Source of the DNA: Arsenicicoccus bolidensis DSM 15745 | Lineage (GTDB): Bacteria; Actinomycetota; Actinomycetes; Actinomycetales; Dermatophilaceae | Reading direction: 5' to 3' | Assembly: GCF_000426385.1 (NCBI RefSeq) | Contig: NZ_AUFG01000001.1 | Coordinates: forward strand, 1 to 64,000 | DNA: 64,000 bases | Shown: positions 1 to 8,534 of the stretch, in pieces | Position numbering within the stretch: position 1 is the stretch's first letter | How the letters are laid out: every line of letters starts with the position of its first letter | Program-made: the position numbers and the translations under genes | Notes under the pieces: generated by a model | What the model was told of the DNA's origin: nothing | The model's input: only the letters and a program-made list of their open reading frames with translations | Databases searched by the model: none

Positions 1-112
1 CCTCGGGTAGGTCTATCGGCCTGGCGTGCGAAGTCGGGCGGATGTACCTACCTCGGGTAGGTCCATCGGCCTGGCGTGCGAAGTCGGGCGGATGTGACTA
101 CCTCGGGTAGGT
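1..112. repeat. 50-bp tandem repeat, 2.2 copies, at the 3' end of yaaA
   Basis: Positions 1-50 and 51-100 are the same 50-bp unit with few differences, and 101-112 begins a third copy. The unit starts CCTCGGGTAGGT. The third, partial copy lies inside the last codons of the minus-strand yaaA gene, and the yaaA stop codon (98-100) falls at the junction between copies 2 and 3. The array may continue to the left of the window. The period is not a multiple of three, so the repeat does not extend the protein. It looks like duplication of the gene end together with downstream DNA. Confidence 0.9.
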
Positions 113-844
113 GTCGAGGATCCAGGGGCGGCCGACGCGCTCCGGCGGCTCCAGCGCCACCTCGAACCCCGCCGCCAGGGCGTCCGCCAGAGCGCGTGGC
201 GACCGCGGCGTCGCCGGCAGCTCGCAGATCGCCCGTGCGACCAGCCCACGCGTGTGCTTGGCCATGTGCGTGGCGCCGGGCACCCGCACGTGCACCCAGC
301 GCCGGGCGAGCTCCCCCGATGGAGGCCAGGCTGCGGCATACGTGCTGGACCGGCAGTCGACGACCAGACCGGACCCGGCCGCGGCGGTGAGCACCGGGCC
401 GACCCGCGGGCGCCACCACGTCGCGAGCGGCCCCAGCGAGCCGAGCCGCACACCCATCGACAGCCGGTATGGCGCCACGCGGTCGGTCAGGCGCAGCGCG
501 CCGTGCAGCGCGGACTGGACCACCACGAACCTCCGGGCCCGCCGCAGCCCCGCCGCGTCGAGGGACGCGAGGTCCAGCGCGTCGTAGAGCACCCCCGAGT
601 AGAGCTCGGCCACCGGCACCGCGGGCGCCGTGTCCAGGCGCAGGTTGCGGGCGATCTCATCGGTCAGCCCGGGCGACACGCCGAGCGCGTCGGCAGCATC
701 GGGCCGTCCGGACACCGCAGCGAGCTCGCGCACCACGTCGAGCCGCGCCGGCGTCAGCTCCGGCCAGGACAGCGACTCGGGGCGCCAGCGCCGACCCCGG
801 GCGCGGGACGACTTCGACTCCGACGGGGGCAGCAGGATCAGCAC
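98..844 (-). CDS. yaaA: YaaA / UPF0246 family peroxide-stress protein
   Basis: The 248-residue protein starts MLILLPPSESK, the N-terminal signature of the YaaA (DUF328) family, and keeps the middle block around YRLSMGVRLG. Family members are about 245-260 residues, so this is full length. In E. coli YaaA limits damage from intracellular iron and hydrogen peroxide and is a cytoplasmic DNA-binding protein; that role is carried over from the family, not shown here. The start is GTG at 844-842, six bases after a TAGGCT hexamer, which suggests a leaderless mRNA. It diverges from the RNB ribonuclease gene with only 33 bp between the start codons. The 3' end runs into a 50-bp tandem repeat. Confidence 0.85.
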   Translation of the reverse strand: MLILLPPSESKSSRARGRRWRPESLSWPELTPARLDVVRELAAVSGRPDAADALGVSPGLTDEIARNLRLDTAPAVPVAELYSGVLYDALDLASLDAAGLRRARRFVVVQSALHGALRLTDRVAPYRLSMGVRLGSLGPLATWWRPRVGPVLTAAAGSGLVVDCRSSTYAAAWPPSGELARRWVHVRVPGATHMAKHTRGLVARAICELPATPRSPRALADALAAGFEVALEPPERVGRPWILDTYPR

Positions 845-850
845 CGGGAC

Positions 851-870
851 AGCCTAGGGCCCCCTAGAGT
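851..870. promoter_or_regulatory. Back-to-back leaderless -10 elements for yaaA and the RNB gene
   Basis: On the plus strand TAGAGT (865-870) lies 7 nt before the ATG at 878. On the minus strand TAGGCT (856-851) lies 6 nt before the GTG at 844. Both fit the actinobacterial TANNNT -10 box placed so that transcription starts at the initiation codon. The two -10 boxes are only 8 bp apart, so polymerase bound at one should block the other. No convincing -35 hexamers are visible. Confidence 0.65.
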
Positions 871-877
871 GACCTCC

Positions 878-2332
878 ATGGCTGCGACCCGCACGATCCT
901 GACCTCTGAGCCCGGCGGTGACGAGCTGCACCGCGCGTTCGACGAGATCCGCGCCGAGCTCGACGTCCCGGGGGAGTTCCCCGCCGAGGCGCTGGCCGAG
1001 GCGGAGCAGGCCGCCGCGCGCCCGGTCCGGGTCGGCGCGGACCTGACCGCGCTCCCGTTCATCACCATCGACCCCGAGGGATCGATGGACCTCGACCAGG
1101 CCATGCACCTGGAGCGGGACGGTGCGGGCGGGGTGCGCGTGCTCTACGCCATCGCCGACGTGCCGGCCTACGTGCGCCCGGGTGGCGCCATCGACACCGA
1201 GGCCAGGCGTCGCGGCCAGACGATCTATGCCCCCGACCGCCGGACGCCCCTGCACCCCACCCGGCTCAGCGAGGACGCGGCGAGCCTGCTGCCCGGCGTC
1301 GAGCGGCCGGCCTTCGTGTGGGACCTGCGCGTCGACGCCGACGGTGACGTCCGCCTCGAGTCCCTCGACCGCGCCATGGTGCGCTCCGCGGCGCGGCTCG
1401 ACTACGACCAGGTGCAGCGCGACCTCGACGCAGGCACCGCCGACCCGATGCTCGGGCTGCTGCGCGACGTGGGTCTGGCGCGGCAGGCGCAGGAGCGGGC
1501 CCGCGGCGGCGCCAGCCTCCCGATGCCCGAGCAGGAGGTCAACGGCGACGCCGAGCACGGCTACCGCCTCGAGCTGCGACCCCTCGCCCCGGTCGAGGAC
1601 TGGAACGCCCAGATCTCCCTCATGACCGGCATGGCGGCGGCCGAGGTCATGCTCGCGGCCGGCGTGGGGATCCTGCGCACCATGCCTCCCGCCGACGAGC
1701 GCGACGTGGCGCGGCTGCGTCGCCAGTGCGCGGCGCTGGGGGTGCCCTGGGCCCCCGGCCAGCCGTACGGCGAGATGCTCCAGTCCCTGGACCGCACCGA
1801 CCCTCGGCATCTCGCGATCATCCACGCCGCCACGACGCTGTTCCGCGGCGCGTCCTACACGCCCTTCGACGGGGCCGCGCCCGAGCAGGCCCGCCACGCC
1901 GCGCTGGCCGCCAGCTATGCCCACGTCACCGCTCCGCTGCGGCGCCTGGTCGACCGGTTCGGCCTCGTCGTGTGCGAGGCCGCCGTGGCAGGCACGGACG
2001 TCCCCGACTGGGCGCGGGCGGCGCTGCCCACCCTCCCCGAGCTCATGCGGTCCTCGGACCGTCGCGCCAAGGCCGTCGAGCGCGCCTGCACCGACGCCGT
2101 CGAGGCCGCCGTGCTCGCACCCCGCGTGGGGGAGACCTTCACCGCGAGCGTCGTCGACCTCTCCGACAAGGGACCCTCCCTCGTGCAGCTCGTCGACCTG
2201 CCCGTGCTGGCTCCCTGCGCCGGTGACGACCTCGAGCTGGGGAGCACCCTCGAGGTCCGTCTCGTCGAGGCGTCGGTGGAGCGACGTCGGGTGGCCTTCG
2301 AGGCGGTGGGCGCGGCGTCATACGGCCGGTAG
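878..2332 (+). CDS. RNB-domain ribonuclease (RNase II/R family)
   Basis: The protein is 484 residues with a central RNB exoribonuclease domain. Residues about 64-77 read TIDPEGSMDLDQAM, the catalytic motif whose aspartates bind the metal ions for 3'-5' hydrolysis of RNA. Near the C terminus SYAHVTAPLRRLVDRFG is the conserved RNB segment. It lacks the N-terminal cold-shock domains of full RNase R and ends in a short beta-rich region, matching the compact actinobacterial form. The ATG at 878 was chosen over upstream in-frame codons because a TAGAGT -10 box sits 7 nt ahead and upstream codons run into yaaA. Its TAG stop overlaps the promoter of the RNase P RNA gene, so two RNA-processing genes are adjacent. 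Confidence 0.88.
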   Translation: MAATRTILTSEPGGDELHRAFDEIRAELDVPGEFPAEALAEAEQAAARPVRVGADLTALPFITIDPEGSMDLDQAMHLERDGAGGVRVLYAIADVPAYVRPGGAIDTEARRRGQTIYAPDRRTPLHPTRLSEDAASLLPGVERPAFVWDLRVDADGDVRLESLDRAMVRSAARLDYDQVQRDLDAGTADPMLGLLRDVGLARQAQERARGGASLPMPEQEVNGDAEHGYRLELRPLAPVEDWNAQISLMTGMAAAEVMLAAGVGILRTMPPADERDVARLRRQCAALGVPWAPGQPYGEMLQSLDRTDPRHLAIIHAATTLFRGASYTPFDGAAPEQARHAALAASYAHVTAPLRRLVDRFGLVVCEAAVAGTDVPDWARAALPTLPELMRSSDRRAKAVERACTDAVEAAVLAPRVGETFTASVVDLSDKGPSLVQLVDLPVLAPCAGDDLELGSTLEVRLVEASVERRRVAFEAVGAASYGR

Positions 2333-2335
2333 ACT
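2330..2335 (+). promoter_or_regulatory. -10 element of rnpB, sharing the stop codon of the RNB gene
   Basis: TAGACT at 2330-2335 is a good TANNNT -10 box about 9 bp before the first paired base of RNase P RNA. Its first three bases are the TAG stop codon of the upstream ribonuclease gene. The position predicts an RNA start near 2343-2345, which agrees with the 5' end of helix P1. Confidence 0.7.
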
Positions 2336-2344
2336 CTGCCCCGG

Positions 2345-2719
2345 GATGAGTCGGTCGGGCGATCGCGTCACCGTCATGGTGCCGAGGAACGTCCGGGCTT
2401 CGAAGGGCAAGGTGGTGGCTAACGGCCACCCGGGGCGACCCGCGGGACAGTGCCACAGAGAACAGACCGCCAGGACGTTCGCAGAGCGGCCTGGTAAGGG
2501 TGAAACGGTGGTGCAAGAGACCACCAGCGCCGTGGGTGACCACGGCGGCTAGGTAAACCCCACCTGAAGCAAGCTCAGACAGTGCGCGTCCGAGGGCTGC
2601 CCGCCCGAGCGCACGGGTAGAGCGCTCGAGGTGGCCGGCAACGGCCACCCTAGATGGATGATCGCCCATCCCCGGGAGACCGGGGTGGACAGAACCCGGC
2701 GTACAGACCGACTCATCCC
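2345..2719 (+). ncRNA. rnpB: RNase P RNA, bacterial class A
   Basis: The catalytic RNA of RNase P, which removes 5' leaders from tRNA precursors. The ends pair to form helix P1: GATGAGTCGGTC at 2345-2356 with GACCGACTCATC at 2706-2717. Conserved landmarks appear in order: GAGGAACGTCCGGGCTTC near 2384 (P3/P4 side), ACAGTGCCACAGAGAACAGA near 2447, GTAAGGGTGAAACGGTG near 2493, and the 3' segment ACAGAACCCGGCGTACAGAC before P1. Length about 375 nt fits high-GC Gram-positive class A RNAs. It lies directly after the RNB ribonuclease gene and has its own promoter. Confidence 0.96.
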
Positions 2720-2761
2720 GCCCACGGGCCGGTCACGGGATGACTACACTGCGTAGTCCAG

Positions 2762-2788
2762 GGGTCTGCGGTAGCCATCCGCAGACCC
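2762..2788 (+). promoter_or_regulatory. 10-bp hairpin between rnpB and the diguanylate cyclase pair
   Basis: GGGTCTGCGG (2762-2771) and CCGCAGACCC (2779-2788) form a perfect 10-bp stem with a 7-nt loop. A TANNNT box (TACACT, 2745-2750) just upstream would place the hairpin within the first bases of the cyclase mRNA, ending about 6 nt before the GCGAGG ribosome site. Alternatively it is the terminator of rnpB. The sequence does not decide between a 5'-leader control element and a terminator. Confidence 0.55.
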
Positions 2789-2805
2789 GCGAAAGCGAGG
2801 TTTCC

Positions 2806-4311
2806 GTGGGTCGTTGGTCGGTCTCCCTCGGCCTGGGTGGCTTCTACCTCCTGCTCGCCGTCGTCGACCTCGTCACCTCGAGGACCGGGTGGGGCATCGA
2901 CCCCGACCGGACGGTGCGGTTCGGCGTCTACGCCTCCGCCTACCTGGTGCTGCTCGCCTCGATCGCGTGGGCCCTGCGGCAGCACCCGTCCCGGCGCAAC
3001 GCCTTCACCTATGCCCTGCTCGTCGCGTGGGCCGTCTACGCCGTCGGGGACTACGTCAGCGACCTCACGGCCGACCTCGTCTACGGCCACGACCGCCAGC
3101 TGGCCGACCCCGGTGACGCTCTCATGCTCGGCGCCTACACGATCGCCCTCACCGGATACGTGCAGCTGGTGGCCCGGGCACGCGAGCGCCTCAACCTCGC
3201 CCGGACCCTCGACACGCTCATCCTGACCGTGGCCCTCGGCACCCTCGCCTGGATCACGCTCGTCGTGCCGGGCCTGCGCTCGCCGCTGTTCCAGGGCCAG
3301 CCGTCCTCCGCCGTCGTCTGCGCCCTCTTCCCGATCCTCGACCTCGTCCTGCTGGCCGTGGGCGTGATCAGGGTGATGTCACGCGCCCCGGTCAGCTGGG
3401 GGGCGATCATCGGTCTGGCCTGCCCGGCCCTGCTCCTGGTGGGTGACTGCCTGGACTTCGCCAACCTCATCCGCGACCGCCAGGCGCCGGACGCCGCCCA
3501 CGTGGCGTGGGTCCTGGCCTACGGGGCGGTCGCCGCCGCCGTCAACGCGCCCGTGGGCGCGAACGTCGGCTCGAGCGGGCGAGAGCTCGACGCCCGGCTC
3601 ACCGCCCGCCACCACGTGCCCTGGTTGTTCGGGATGGGGATGCTGCCCGTCGGCGTCTACGGCTGGCAGCTGGCGGGCGCCGCGGGCGACGGCTCGGTGC
3701 CGGACGGCTCTGCCCTGTCGGTGTCGATGCTGCTGATGTTCGGGCTCGTGGTGGCCCGGGCGGCCGGCATGATGCGCACCTCGGACCAGCAGTCCGAGGT
3801 CCTCGAGGTGCTCGCCCGCAACGACCACCTCACCGGGCTGCCCAACCGGCGCACAGGTGACGCCGAGCTGGGCCGGGCCCTGGTCCGGGTCGAGCAGACC
3901 GGGGAACCCCTGAGCGTCACGATCATCGACCTCGACCGGTTCAAGGCGTTCAACGACAGCTTCGGTCACCACGCGGGCGACGAGCTGCTCGTCGGGTGCG
4001 CCCACCGGTGGAGCGACCTGCTCGGGCCGGCGGAGGTGCTGGCCCGCTACGGCGGTGAGGAGTTCGTGCTGATCACCGTGGGCCTGCCGACGTCGGCGGT
4101 CCTCGACCTGGTGGACCGGCTCAGGGCGGCCACGCCTCGCCAGCAGACCTTCTCGGCCGGGGTGACCCAGTGGCAGCGGGGGGACTCGGACGCGGACCTC
4201 GTGGCCCGCGCCGACGAGGCGTTGTATGCCGCCAAGGCCAACGGCCGCGCCCGGACCTACCTGTGGGAGACGCGGGACGCATCCCTCGACGCGGGGGAGG
4301 GTTCGAGGTGA
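2806..4311 (+). CDS. Membrane-anchored diguanylate cyclase (GGDEF)
   Basis: The N-terminal two thirds (about residues 1-325) are a run of eight or nine hydrophobic segments, followed by a GGDEF domain (about 340-490). The active-site signature is GGEEF at about residue 415, preceded by DLDRFKAFNDSFGH, so it should make cyclic di-GMP from two GTP. The RxxD product-inhibition site upstream of GGEEF is not conserved (GxxE-like), so feedback inhibition at the classic I-site is unlikely. The integral membrane part probably senses an unknown signal. The start GTG at 2806 follows GCGAGG at 2795-2800. The next gene is a paralogue whose GTG overlaps this stop by 4 bp. Confidence 0.88.
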   Translation: MGRWSVSLGLGGFYLLLAVVDLVTSRTGWGIDPDRTVRFGVYASAYLVLLASIAWALRQHPSRRNAFTYALLVAWAVYAVGDYVSDLTADLVYGHDRQLADPGDALMLGAYTIALTGYVQLVARARERLNLARTLDTLILTVALGTLAWITLVVPGLRSPLFQGQPSSAVVCALFPILDLVLLAVGVIRVMSRAPVSWGAIIGLACPALLLVGDCLDFANLIRDRQAPDAAHVAWVLAYGAVAAAVNAPVGANVGSSGRELDARLTARHHVPWLFGMGMLPVGVYGWQLAGAAGDGSVPDGSALSVSMLLMFGLVVARAAGMMRTSDQQSEVLEVLARNDHLTGLPNRRTGDAELGRALVRVEQTGEPLSVTIIDLDRFKAFNDSFGHHAGDELLVGCAHRWSDLLGPAEVLARYGGEEFVLITVGLPTSAVLDLVDRLRAATPRQQTFSAGVTQWQRGDSDADLVARADEALYAAKANGRARTYLWETRDASLDAGEGSR

Positions 4312-5735
4312 CGGAGCGTCCGCTGGTCTTCCGCGTCGCGGCGATGGTCGCAGCGGGCGTCCTCGTGACCTACCTGTGGCTGCCCGTCGAGCATCGGCTC
4401 GACCTGGCGACGGTCGCCATCGCGGTCGTCCCGCTCACTTTCCTCGCCGGCATCCTGCTCTATCGCCCTCCGGGCCGCGCCATCTGGTGGACCTTGCTGG
4501 TCGGGACCGCGGCGTGGGGGATCCTCAGCCTGCCGCTGCCCCTGATGCGCGCGGAGCTCGTGGGCGGCGTGCTGGTGGGTGACGTGATGTCCATCGTCGG
4601 CTACGTCGTCGTCATCGCGGGTGTCGTGTCGGCCTCGGGACGGGTCACCAGCGAGGCCGCGCGCAGCGTGGCGCTCGACGGGACGATCTTCGGCCTCGGG
4701 TGTGCCGCCGTCATCTGGTCCTTCGCCGCCGAGACCCAGGCGACCGAGTCGCCGATCGCCTTCACCACCGTGACGTCGCCGCTGCTCGACCTCCTCGTCA
4801 TCATCGCGGCGAGCCGGATCGTGCTGACGTCGGGCGGCGCGCCATCGCCCGTCCTGCTCGTCCTGGGCATGAGCGCCATGACGGTGGGAGACGTCCTGCA
4901 GCTGGCCGACCCCATCCGGGTCCAGGGTGGCTCCTCGAGCGCGGTGTTCTGGTACGTCGTGAGCGCGTTCGTCGCAGGCCTGGGGGCCCTGCACCCGTCC
5001 ATGGCGCGGTTCGCCGGGCGGTCCCGCAGGCCGTCCGCCGGTCTCGAGCGGATCCAGCTCACGGTCCTCGCGGTCGCGGCGGTGATGCCGCCGCTGATGC
5101 TGCTGCGCGAGCACGACCGACCGCAGGGCCTCAGCGCCTGGCCGCTGCTGCTGATGACGGCGGTGGTCTTCGGGCTGGTCATGCTGCGGCTGGGCCGGAT
5201 GATGCGGCTGGTCGACCAGCAGCGCGGCCAGCTGCAGGCCCTGGCCCGGACGGATCACCTGACGTCCCTGCCCAACCGGCGCACAGGCGAGGCGCAGATG
5301 CACCGGATGGTGGCGGAGGCGGTCGAGCAGGACGTGTCACTGGTGGTCGCCCTGCTCGACCTCGACCACTTCAAGGGGTTCAACGACCTGCACGGCCACC
5401 CGGCCGGCGACCGGTTGCTCGAGACGACCGCGTCCGCGTGGCGCCGCAGCCTGCCCCCGGACGTCTTCCTCAGCCGCCACGGCGGCGAGGAGTTCCTCAT
5501 GCTGGCCAAGGGGCGTCACCCGGACAACGTGCGCCTCCTGCTGGAGGGGCTGCGCGGAGCGGCCCAGACCGGCCAGACCTTCTCCGGCGGCGTGGCGGTG
5601 TGGGACGGCATCGAGAGCGTCGCGGCGATGGTGGCCCGCGCCGACGTCGCCCTGTATGCCGCCAAGGCCGGGGGACGCGACGCGGTGCGGTTCTCCGAGG
5701 TGCGTCCCGTGGTGCTGCAGGGGGTCGACGCCTAG
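4308..5735 (+). CDS. Second membrane-anchored diguanylate cyclase (GGDEF)
   Basis: The 475-residue protein has the same plan as the gene before it: several membrane segments, then a GGDEF domain from about residue 310. It keeps TDHLTSLPNRRTGEAQ, LDLDHFKGFNDLHGHPAGD and the catalytic GGEEF at about residue 390. The RxxD inhibitory site is again missing. Start GTG 4308 overlaps the previous stop as GTGA, with a strong GGGGGAGG site at 4293-4300. The pair looks like a tandem duplication that has diverged mostly in the sensor half, which suggests two inputs to one messenger. No EAL or HD-GYP phosphodiesterase gene is nearby. Confidence 0.88.
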   Translation: MTERPLVFRVAAMVAAGVLVTYLWLPVEHRLDLATVAIAVVPLTFLAGILLYRPPGRAIWWTLLVGTAAWGILSLPLPLMRAELVGGVLVGDVMSIVGYVVVIAGVVSASGRVTSEAARSVALDGTIFGLGCAAVIWSFAAETQATESPIAFTTVTSPLLDLLVIIAASRIVLTSGGAPSPVLLVLGMSAMTVGDVLQLADPIRVQGGSSSAVFWYVVSAFVAGLGALHPSMARFAGRSRRPSAGLERIQLTVLAVAAVMPPLMLLREHDRPQGLSAWPLLLMTAVVFGLVMLRLGRMMRLVDQQRGQLQALARTDHLTSLPNRRTGEAQMHRMVAEAVEQDVSLVVALLDLDHFKGFNDLHGHPAGDRLLETTASAWRRSLPPDVFLSRHGGEEFLMLAKGRHPDNVRLLLEGLRGAAQTGQTFSGGVAVWDGIESVAAMVARADVALYAAKAGGRDAVRFSEVRPVVLQGVDA

Positions 5736-5738
5736 GGT
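5733..5738 (+). promoter_or_regulatory. -10 element overlapping the cyclase stop codon
   Basis: TAGGGT at 5733-5738 begins with the TAG stop codon of the second cyclase and ends 6 nt before the ATG of the next gene. This is the leaderless arrangement, so the hydrolase can be made independently of the cyclase operon. Confidence 0.6.
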
Positions 5739-5744
5739 TGAGGC

Positions 5745-6392
5745 ATGCGCCTGACACATCTCGGACATGCCTGTCTCCTGGTCGAGATCGCCGACCAGCG
5801 CATCCTGGTCGACCCGGGCACCCTGGCCCGCGGCTGGGAGGAGCTGCGCGATCTCGACGCCGTCGTCGTCACCCACCAGCACCCCGACCACCTGGACCCC
5901 GACCGGCTTCCCGCGCTGCGCGAGGGCAACCCCGACGCGGCGTGGTACGTCGAGGCCGAGGCCCGGGACCTGGTGGAGGTGCCCGGCTCGGTGCCCTTCG
6001 TGGGCGGCGACGAGGTGCGGGTCGGCGACGTCTCCCTGCGCGGCGTGGGTGAGCAGCACGCCGTGATCAACGAGCTCATCCCGCGGATCCGCAACACCGG
6101 CGTGGTCATCAGCGCGGTCGGCGAGCCGACGGTCTTCCACCCCGGCGACGCCTACGACGCCGAGCCCGGTCCGGTCGACGTCCTCGCGATGCCGCTCAAC
6201 GCGCCGTGGTGCGCGAGCAAGGAGACGGTCGCCTTCGTCCGGCGCATCGCGCCGAGGTATGCCGTCCCGGTGCACGACGGGCTGCTCGCACCCGCCGGTC
6301 GCGGCATCTATCTCGATCACGCGACGAGGTTCAGCCCCGAGCGGACCGAGGTCGTGGACCTCGCCGGCGGGGACGCCCGCGACTTCACCTGA
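5745..6392 (+). CDS. Metallo-beta-lactamase-fold hydrolase (UlaG-like)
   Basis: A 215-residue cytoplasmic protein with the metal-binding motif THQHPDHLD at about residues 43-51 (HxHxDH), which coordinates one or two zinc or other metal ions. MRLTHLGHACLLVEI at the start and ILVDPG match the compact UlaG/YcbX-like branch of this superfamily, where lactone or phosphoester hydrolysis is common; the substrate here is unknown. Downstream histidines (FHPGD, VPVHDG) supply further ligands. The mRNA is probably leaderless (-10 at 5733). Its stop codon lies inside a 19-bp tandem repeat. Confidence 0.8.
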   Translation: MRLTHLGHACLLVEIADQRILVDPGTLARGWEELRDLDAVVVTHQHPDHLDPDRLPALREGNPDAAWYVEAEARDLVEVPGSVPFVGGDEVRVGDVSLRGVGEQHAVINELIPRIRNTGVVISAVGEPTVFHPGDAYDAEPGPVDVLAMPLNAPWCASKETVAFVRRIAPRYAVPVHDGLLAPAGRGIYLDHATRFSPERTEVVDLAGGDARDFT

Positions 6393-6435
6393 GCCCGCCG
6401 GCATCACCTGAGCCCGCTGGCATCACCTGAGCCGG
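6385..6435. repeat. 19-bp tandem repeat, 2.7 copies, across a stop codon
   Basis: Units TCACCTGAGCCCGCCGGCA at 6385-6403 and 6404-6422 (one difference) are followed by a 13-bp partial copy at 6423-6435. The TGA in the first unit (6390-6392) is the stop codon of the hydrolase gene. The spacer between this gene and the convergent ppgK is otherwise unremarkable. Confidence 0.9.
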
Positions 6436-6536
6436 AGGACGTCATACCCGCCGGGGGCGAAGGCATCAGCCTGGGGGACGAACCCCGGTGGATGCCTCGG
6501 CCGCCGGCGGGTCCGGATGCCCTTGCCGGCGCCGGG

Positions 6537-7313
6537 TCAGTGGCGGCGGGCCGCCTCGTCCGCAGCCAGCGTCGCCGCGCCCACGATGCCCGCGCTGTTG
6601 AGCAGCGTCGCCGGGATGATCGGGGTGCGCAGGTCGAGCAGCGGCAGGAACTTCTTGGCCTTCTTGGAGACGCCGCCGCCGACGACGAACAGGTCCGGCC
6701 ACAGCAGGTCCTCCAGGTGGGAGTAGTAGCGCTGCAGCCGCTCGGCCCACTCCTCCCAGGAGAGGTCCTCAGCCTCGCGCACGCCGTTGGCCGCCTGGGT
6801 CTCGGCGTCGTGGCCGTCCAGCTCAAGGTGCCCCAGCTCGGCGTTGGGGATCAGGACGCCGTCGTGGATCAGGGCGATCCCGATGCCGGTGCCGAGCGTC
6901 GTGAGGATGACGAAGCCGTCCTTGCCCTTGGCCGCGCCGTAGCGCACCTCGGCGATGCCCGCCGCGTCGGCGTCGTTGACGACGTGCACGTCCCGGCCGA
7001 GCCGCTTCGTGAACAGCGCGTCGGCGTCGCAGTCGATCCAGCGCTTGTCGATGTTGGCCGCCGAGCGGACGACGCCGTGGGTCACGACGCCGGGCACGGT
7101 GATGCCGACCGGCGCGTCGGGACCGACCTCGTCCAGCTGGTCGATGATCTGCGCGATCACGTCGGCGACCGCCTCGGGGGTCGAGTCCTCGGGGGTGGGG
7201 ATCCGGACCCGCTCGGCGGCGAACTCGCCGGTCTCGAGGTCGACAGGGGCTCCCTTGATGCCGCTGCCCCCGACGTCGATGCCGAGGGGGAGGCTGGTGC
7301 TGCGTGAGGTCAT
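6537..7313 (-). CDS. ppgK: Polyphosphate glucokinase
   Basis: This 258-residue ROK-family enzyme phosphorylates glucose using inorganic polyphosphate (and usually ATP), feeding glycolysis. [17 protein letters not shown] near the N terminus is the polyphosphate/ATP-binding signature typical of actinobacterial Ppg[10 protein letters not shown] and [12 protein letters not shown] are the sugar-binding and second phosphate loops. Length equals the family norm. The ATG at 7313 was chosen because TACGCT lies 7 nt upstream (7326-7321), the leaderless arrangement. It follows the methionine aminopeptidase gene on the same strand but has its own promoter. Confidence 0.9.
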   Translation of the reverse strand: MTSRSTSLPLGIDVGGSGIKGAPVDLETGEFAAERVRIPTPEDSTPEAVADVIAQIIDQLDEVGPDAPVGITVPGVVTHGVVRSAANIDKRWIDCDADALFTKRLGRDVHVVNDADAAGIAEVRYGAAKGKDGFVILTTLGTGIGIALIHDGVLIPNAELGHLELDGHDAETQAANGVREAEDLSWEEWAERLQRYYSHLEDLLWPDLFVVGGGVSKKAKKFLPLLDLRTPIIPATLLNSAGIVGAATLAADEAARRH

Positions 7314-7333
7314 GGGATCCAGCGTATGACGAC

Positions 7334-8203
7334 TCACACCGCCGTCAGGATCTCCGCACCGTTGTCGGTCACGACGATGGTGTGCTCGAACTGCGCGGAG
7401 CGGCTCAGGTCGGCGGTGACGACGGTCCAGCCGTCGTCCCACAGGTCCCAGTCGCTGCCACCCCCGAGCGTCAGCATCGGCTCGACGGTGAAGGTCATGC
7501 CGGGCTCGATGACGGTGTCGTAGGCGGGCGCCGCGTCGTAGTGCGGGATGATCAGGCCGCTGTGGAACTCGGTGCCGATCCCGTGCCCGGTGTAGTCCCG
7601 CACCACGCCGTAGCCGAACCGCCTGGCGTAGGACTCGATGACGCGACCGATCACGTTGACCTCGCGCCCCGGGCGCGCCGCCTTGATGCCGCGCATCATC
7701 GCCTCGTGGGTGCGCTCGACCAGGAGGCGGGACTCCTCGTCCACGTCCCCGACGAGATAGGTCGCGTCGGTGTCCCCGTGCACGCCGTCCACGAAGACGG
7801 TCACGTCGAGGTTGACGATGTCGCCGTCCTCGAGCGGGCGCGAGTCGGGGATGCCGTGGCAGATGACCTCGTTGACGCTGGTGCACAGCGACTTGGGGAA
7901 GGCCTTGTAGCCGAGGGGCGAGGGATAGGCGCCCGCGTCGCAGACGAACTCGTGCACCACGCGGTCGATCTGGTCGGTCGTGACGCCCGGCGCGACCAGC
8001 TCGGCGCCGACGGCCATGGCCTCGGCCGCGATCCGTCCGGCGACGCGCATGCGCTCGATGGTCTCGGCGTCCTTGACCAGCCGGTCGCCGTCCTCGCGGA
8101 TGTCCTGCCCGCGGTCGACGTAGTGCGGACGCTCGATCTGGGAGGGGACGGCGCGACGTGCGGAGACGCGGCCGGGGACGACGGCGGCAGGGCTGATCGA
8201 CAT
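7334..8203 (-). CDS. map: Methionine aminopeptidase, type I
   Basis: The 289-residue enzyme removes N-terminal methionine from new proteins. Metal ligands are visible in [19 protein letters not shown], the conserved GHGIGTEFH block, the glutamate of FTVEPML and the C-terminal FEHTIVVT. An N-terminal extension of about 40 residues ahead of the catalytic fold is typical of the actinobacterial MapB-like form. ATG 8203 sits 7 nt after TAGACT (8216-8211), which fits a leaderless mRNA; the in-frame codon further upstream (8236) would place the start before that promoter. Confidence 0.92.
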   Translation of the reverse strand: MSISPAAVVPGRVSARRAVPSQIERPHYVDRGQDIREDGDRLVKDAETIERMRVAGRIAAEAMAVGAELVAPGVTTDQIDRVVHEFVCDAGAYPSPLGYKAFPKSLCTSVNEVICHGIPDSRPLEDGDIVNLDVTVFVDGVHGDTDATYLVGDVDEESRLLVERTHEAMMRGIKAARPGREVNVIGRVIESYARRFGYGVVRDYTGHGIGTEFHSGLIIPHYDAAPAYDTVIEPGMTFTVEPMLTLGGGSDWDLWDDGWTVVTADLSRSAQFEHTIVVTDNGAEILTAV

Positions 8204-8280
8204 AGGCTGCAGTCTAGGGAGCCGCGCGGGCGGCACCCCAATCAGGACGCACGACCGCCAGCTCGAGGAGGAGACCGACG

Positions 8281-8496
8281 ATGGCCTACTGGTACAACGT
8301 GAAGACGAACCAGGTGGAGACCGACCAGGATCGCTCGCGCGACGAGGACGTCATGGGACCCTACGGCTCCGAGGCCGAGGCCCGCGAGGCACTGACGACC
8401 GCGCGCTCGCGCACCGAGGCATGGGACGAGGAGGACGAGCGCCGGGCCCGCGAGGACGGCGACGAGCCGGACGCGCCCGGCACCCTCGGCCTCTGA
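8281..8496 (+). CDS. Small conserved acidic protein (SPOR-like), function unknown
   Basis: A 71-residue protein starting [15 protein letters not shown] with a central [14 protein letters not shown]. Short actinobacterial proteins of this type are often annotated as SPOR-domain-like because of the G-P-Y-x-T/S pattern. The C-terminal half is strongly acidic and arginine-rich, probably helical. There is no signal peptide or membrane segment. The start has an excellent GAGGAGGAG site at 8264-8272. It diverges from map, an adjacency commonly seen in relatives. The function is not known. Confidence 0.7.
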   Translation: MAYWYNVKTNQVETDQDRSRDEDVMGPYGSEAEAREALTTARSRTEAWDEEDERRAREDGDEPDAPGTLGL

Positions 8497-8534
8497 CCCT
8501 GGTCGATGCCGGGCTGACCCACCCACGTATGCCG

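Noticed and set aside
254-877. Long upstream extension of the RNB reading frame
   Set aside because: It runs antisense through yaaA, and the -10 box and ATG at 878 give a clear start with normal family length.
2740-2805. Cyclic-di-GMP riboswitch before the cyclase pair
   Set aside because: There is a hairpin and a GCGAAAGC stretch, but the conserved GEMM core and second helix are missing.
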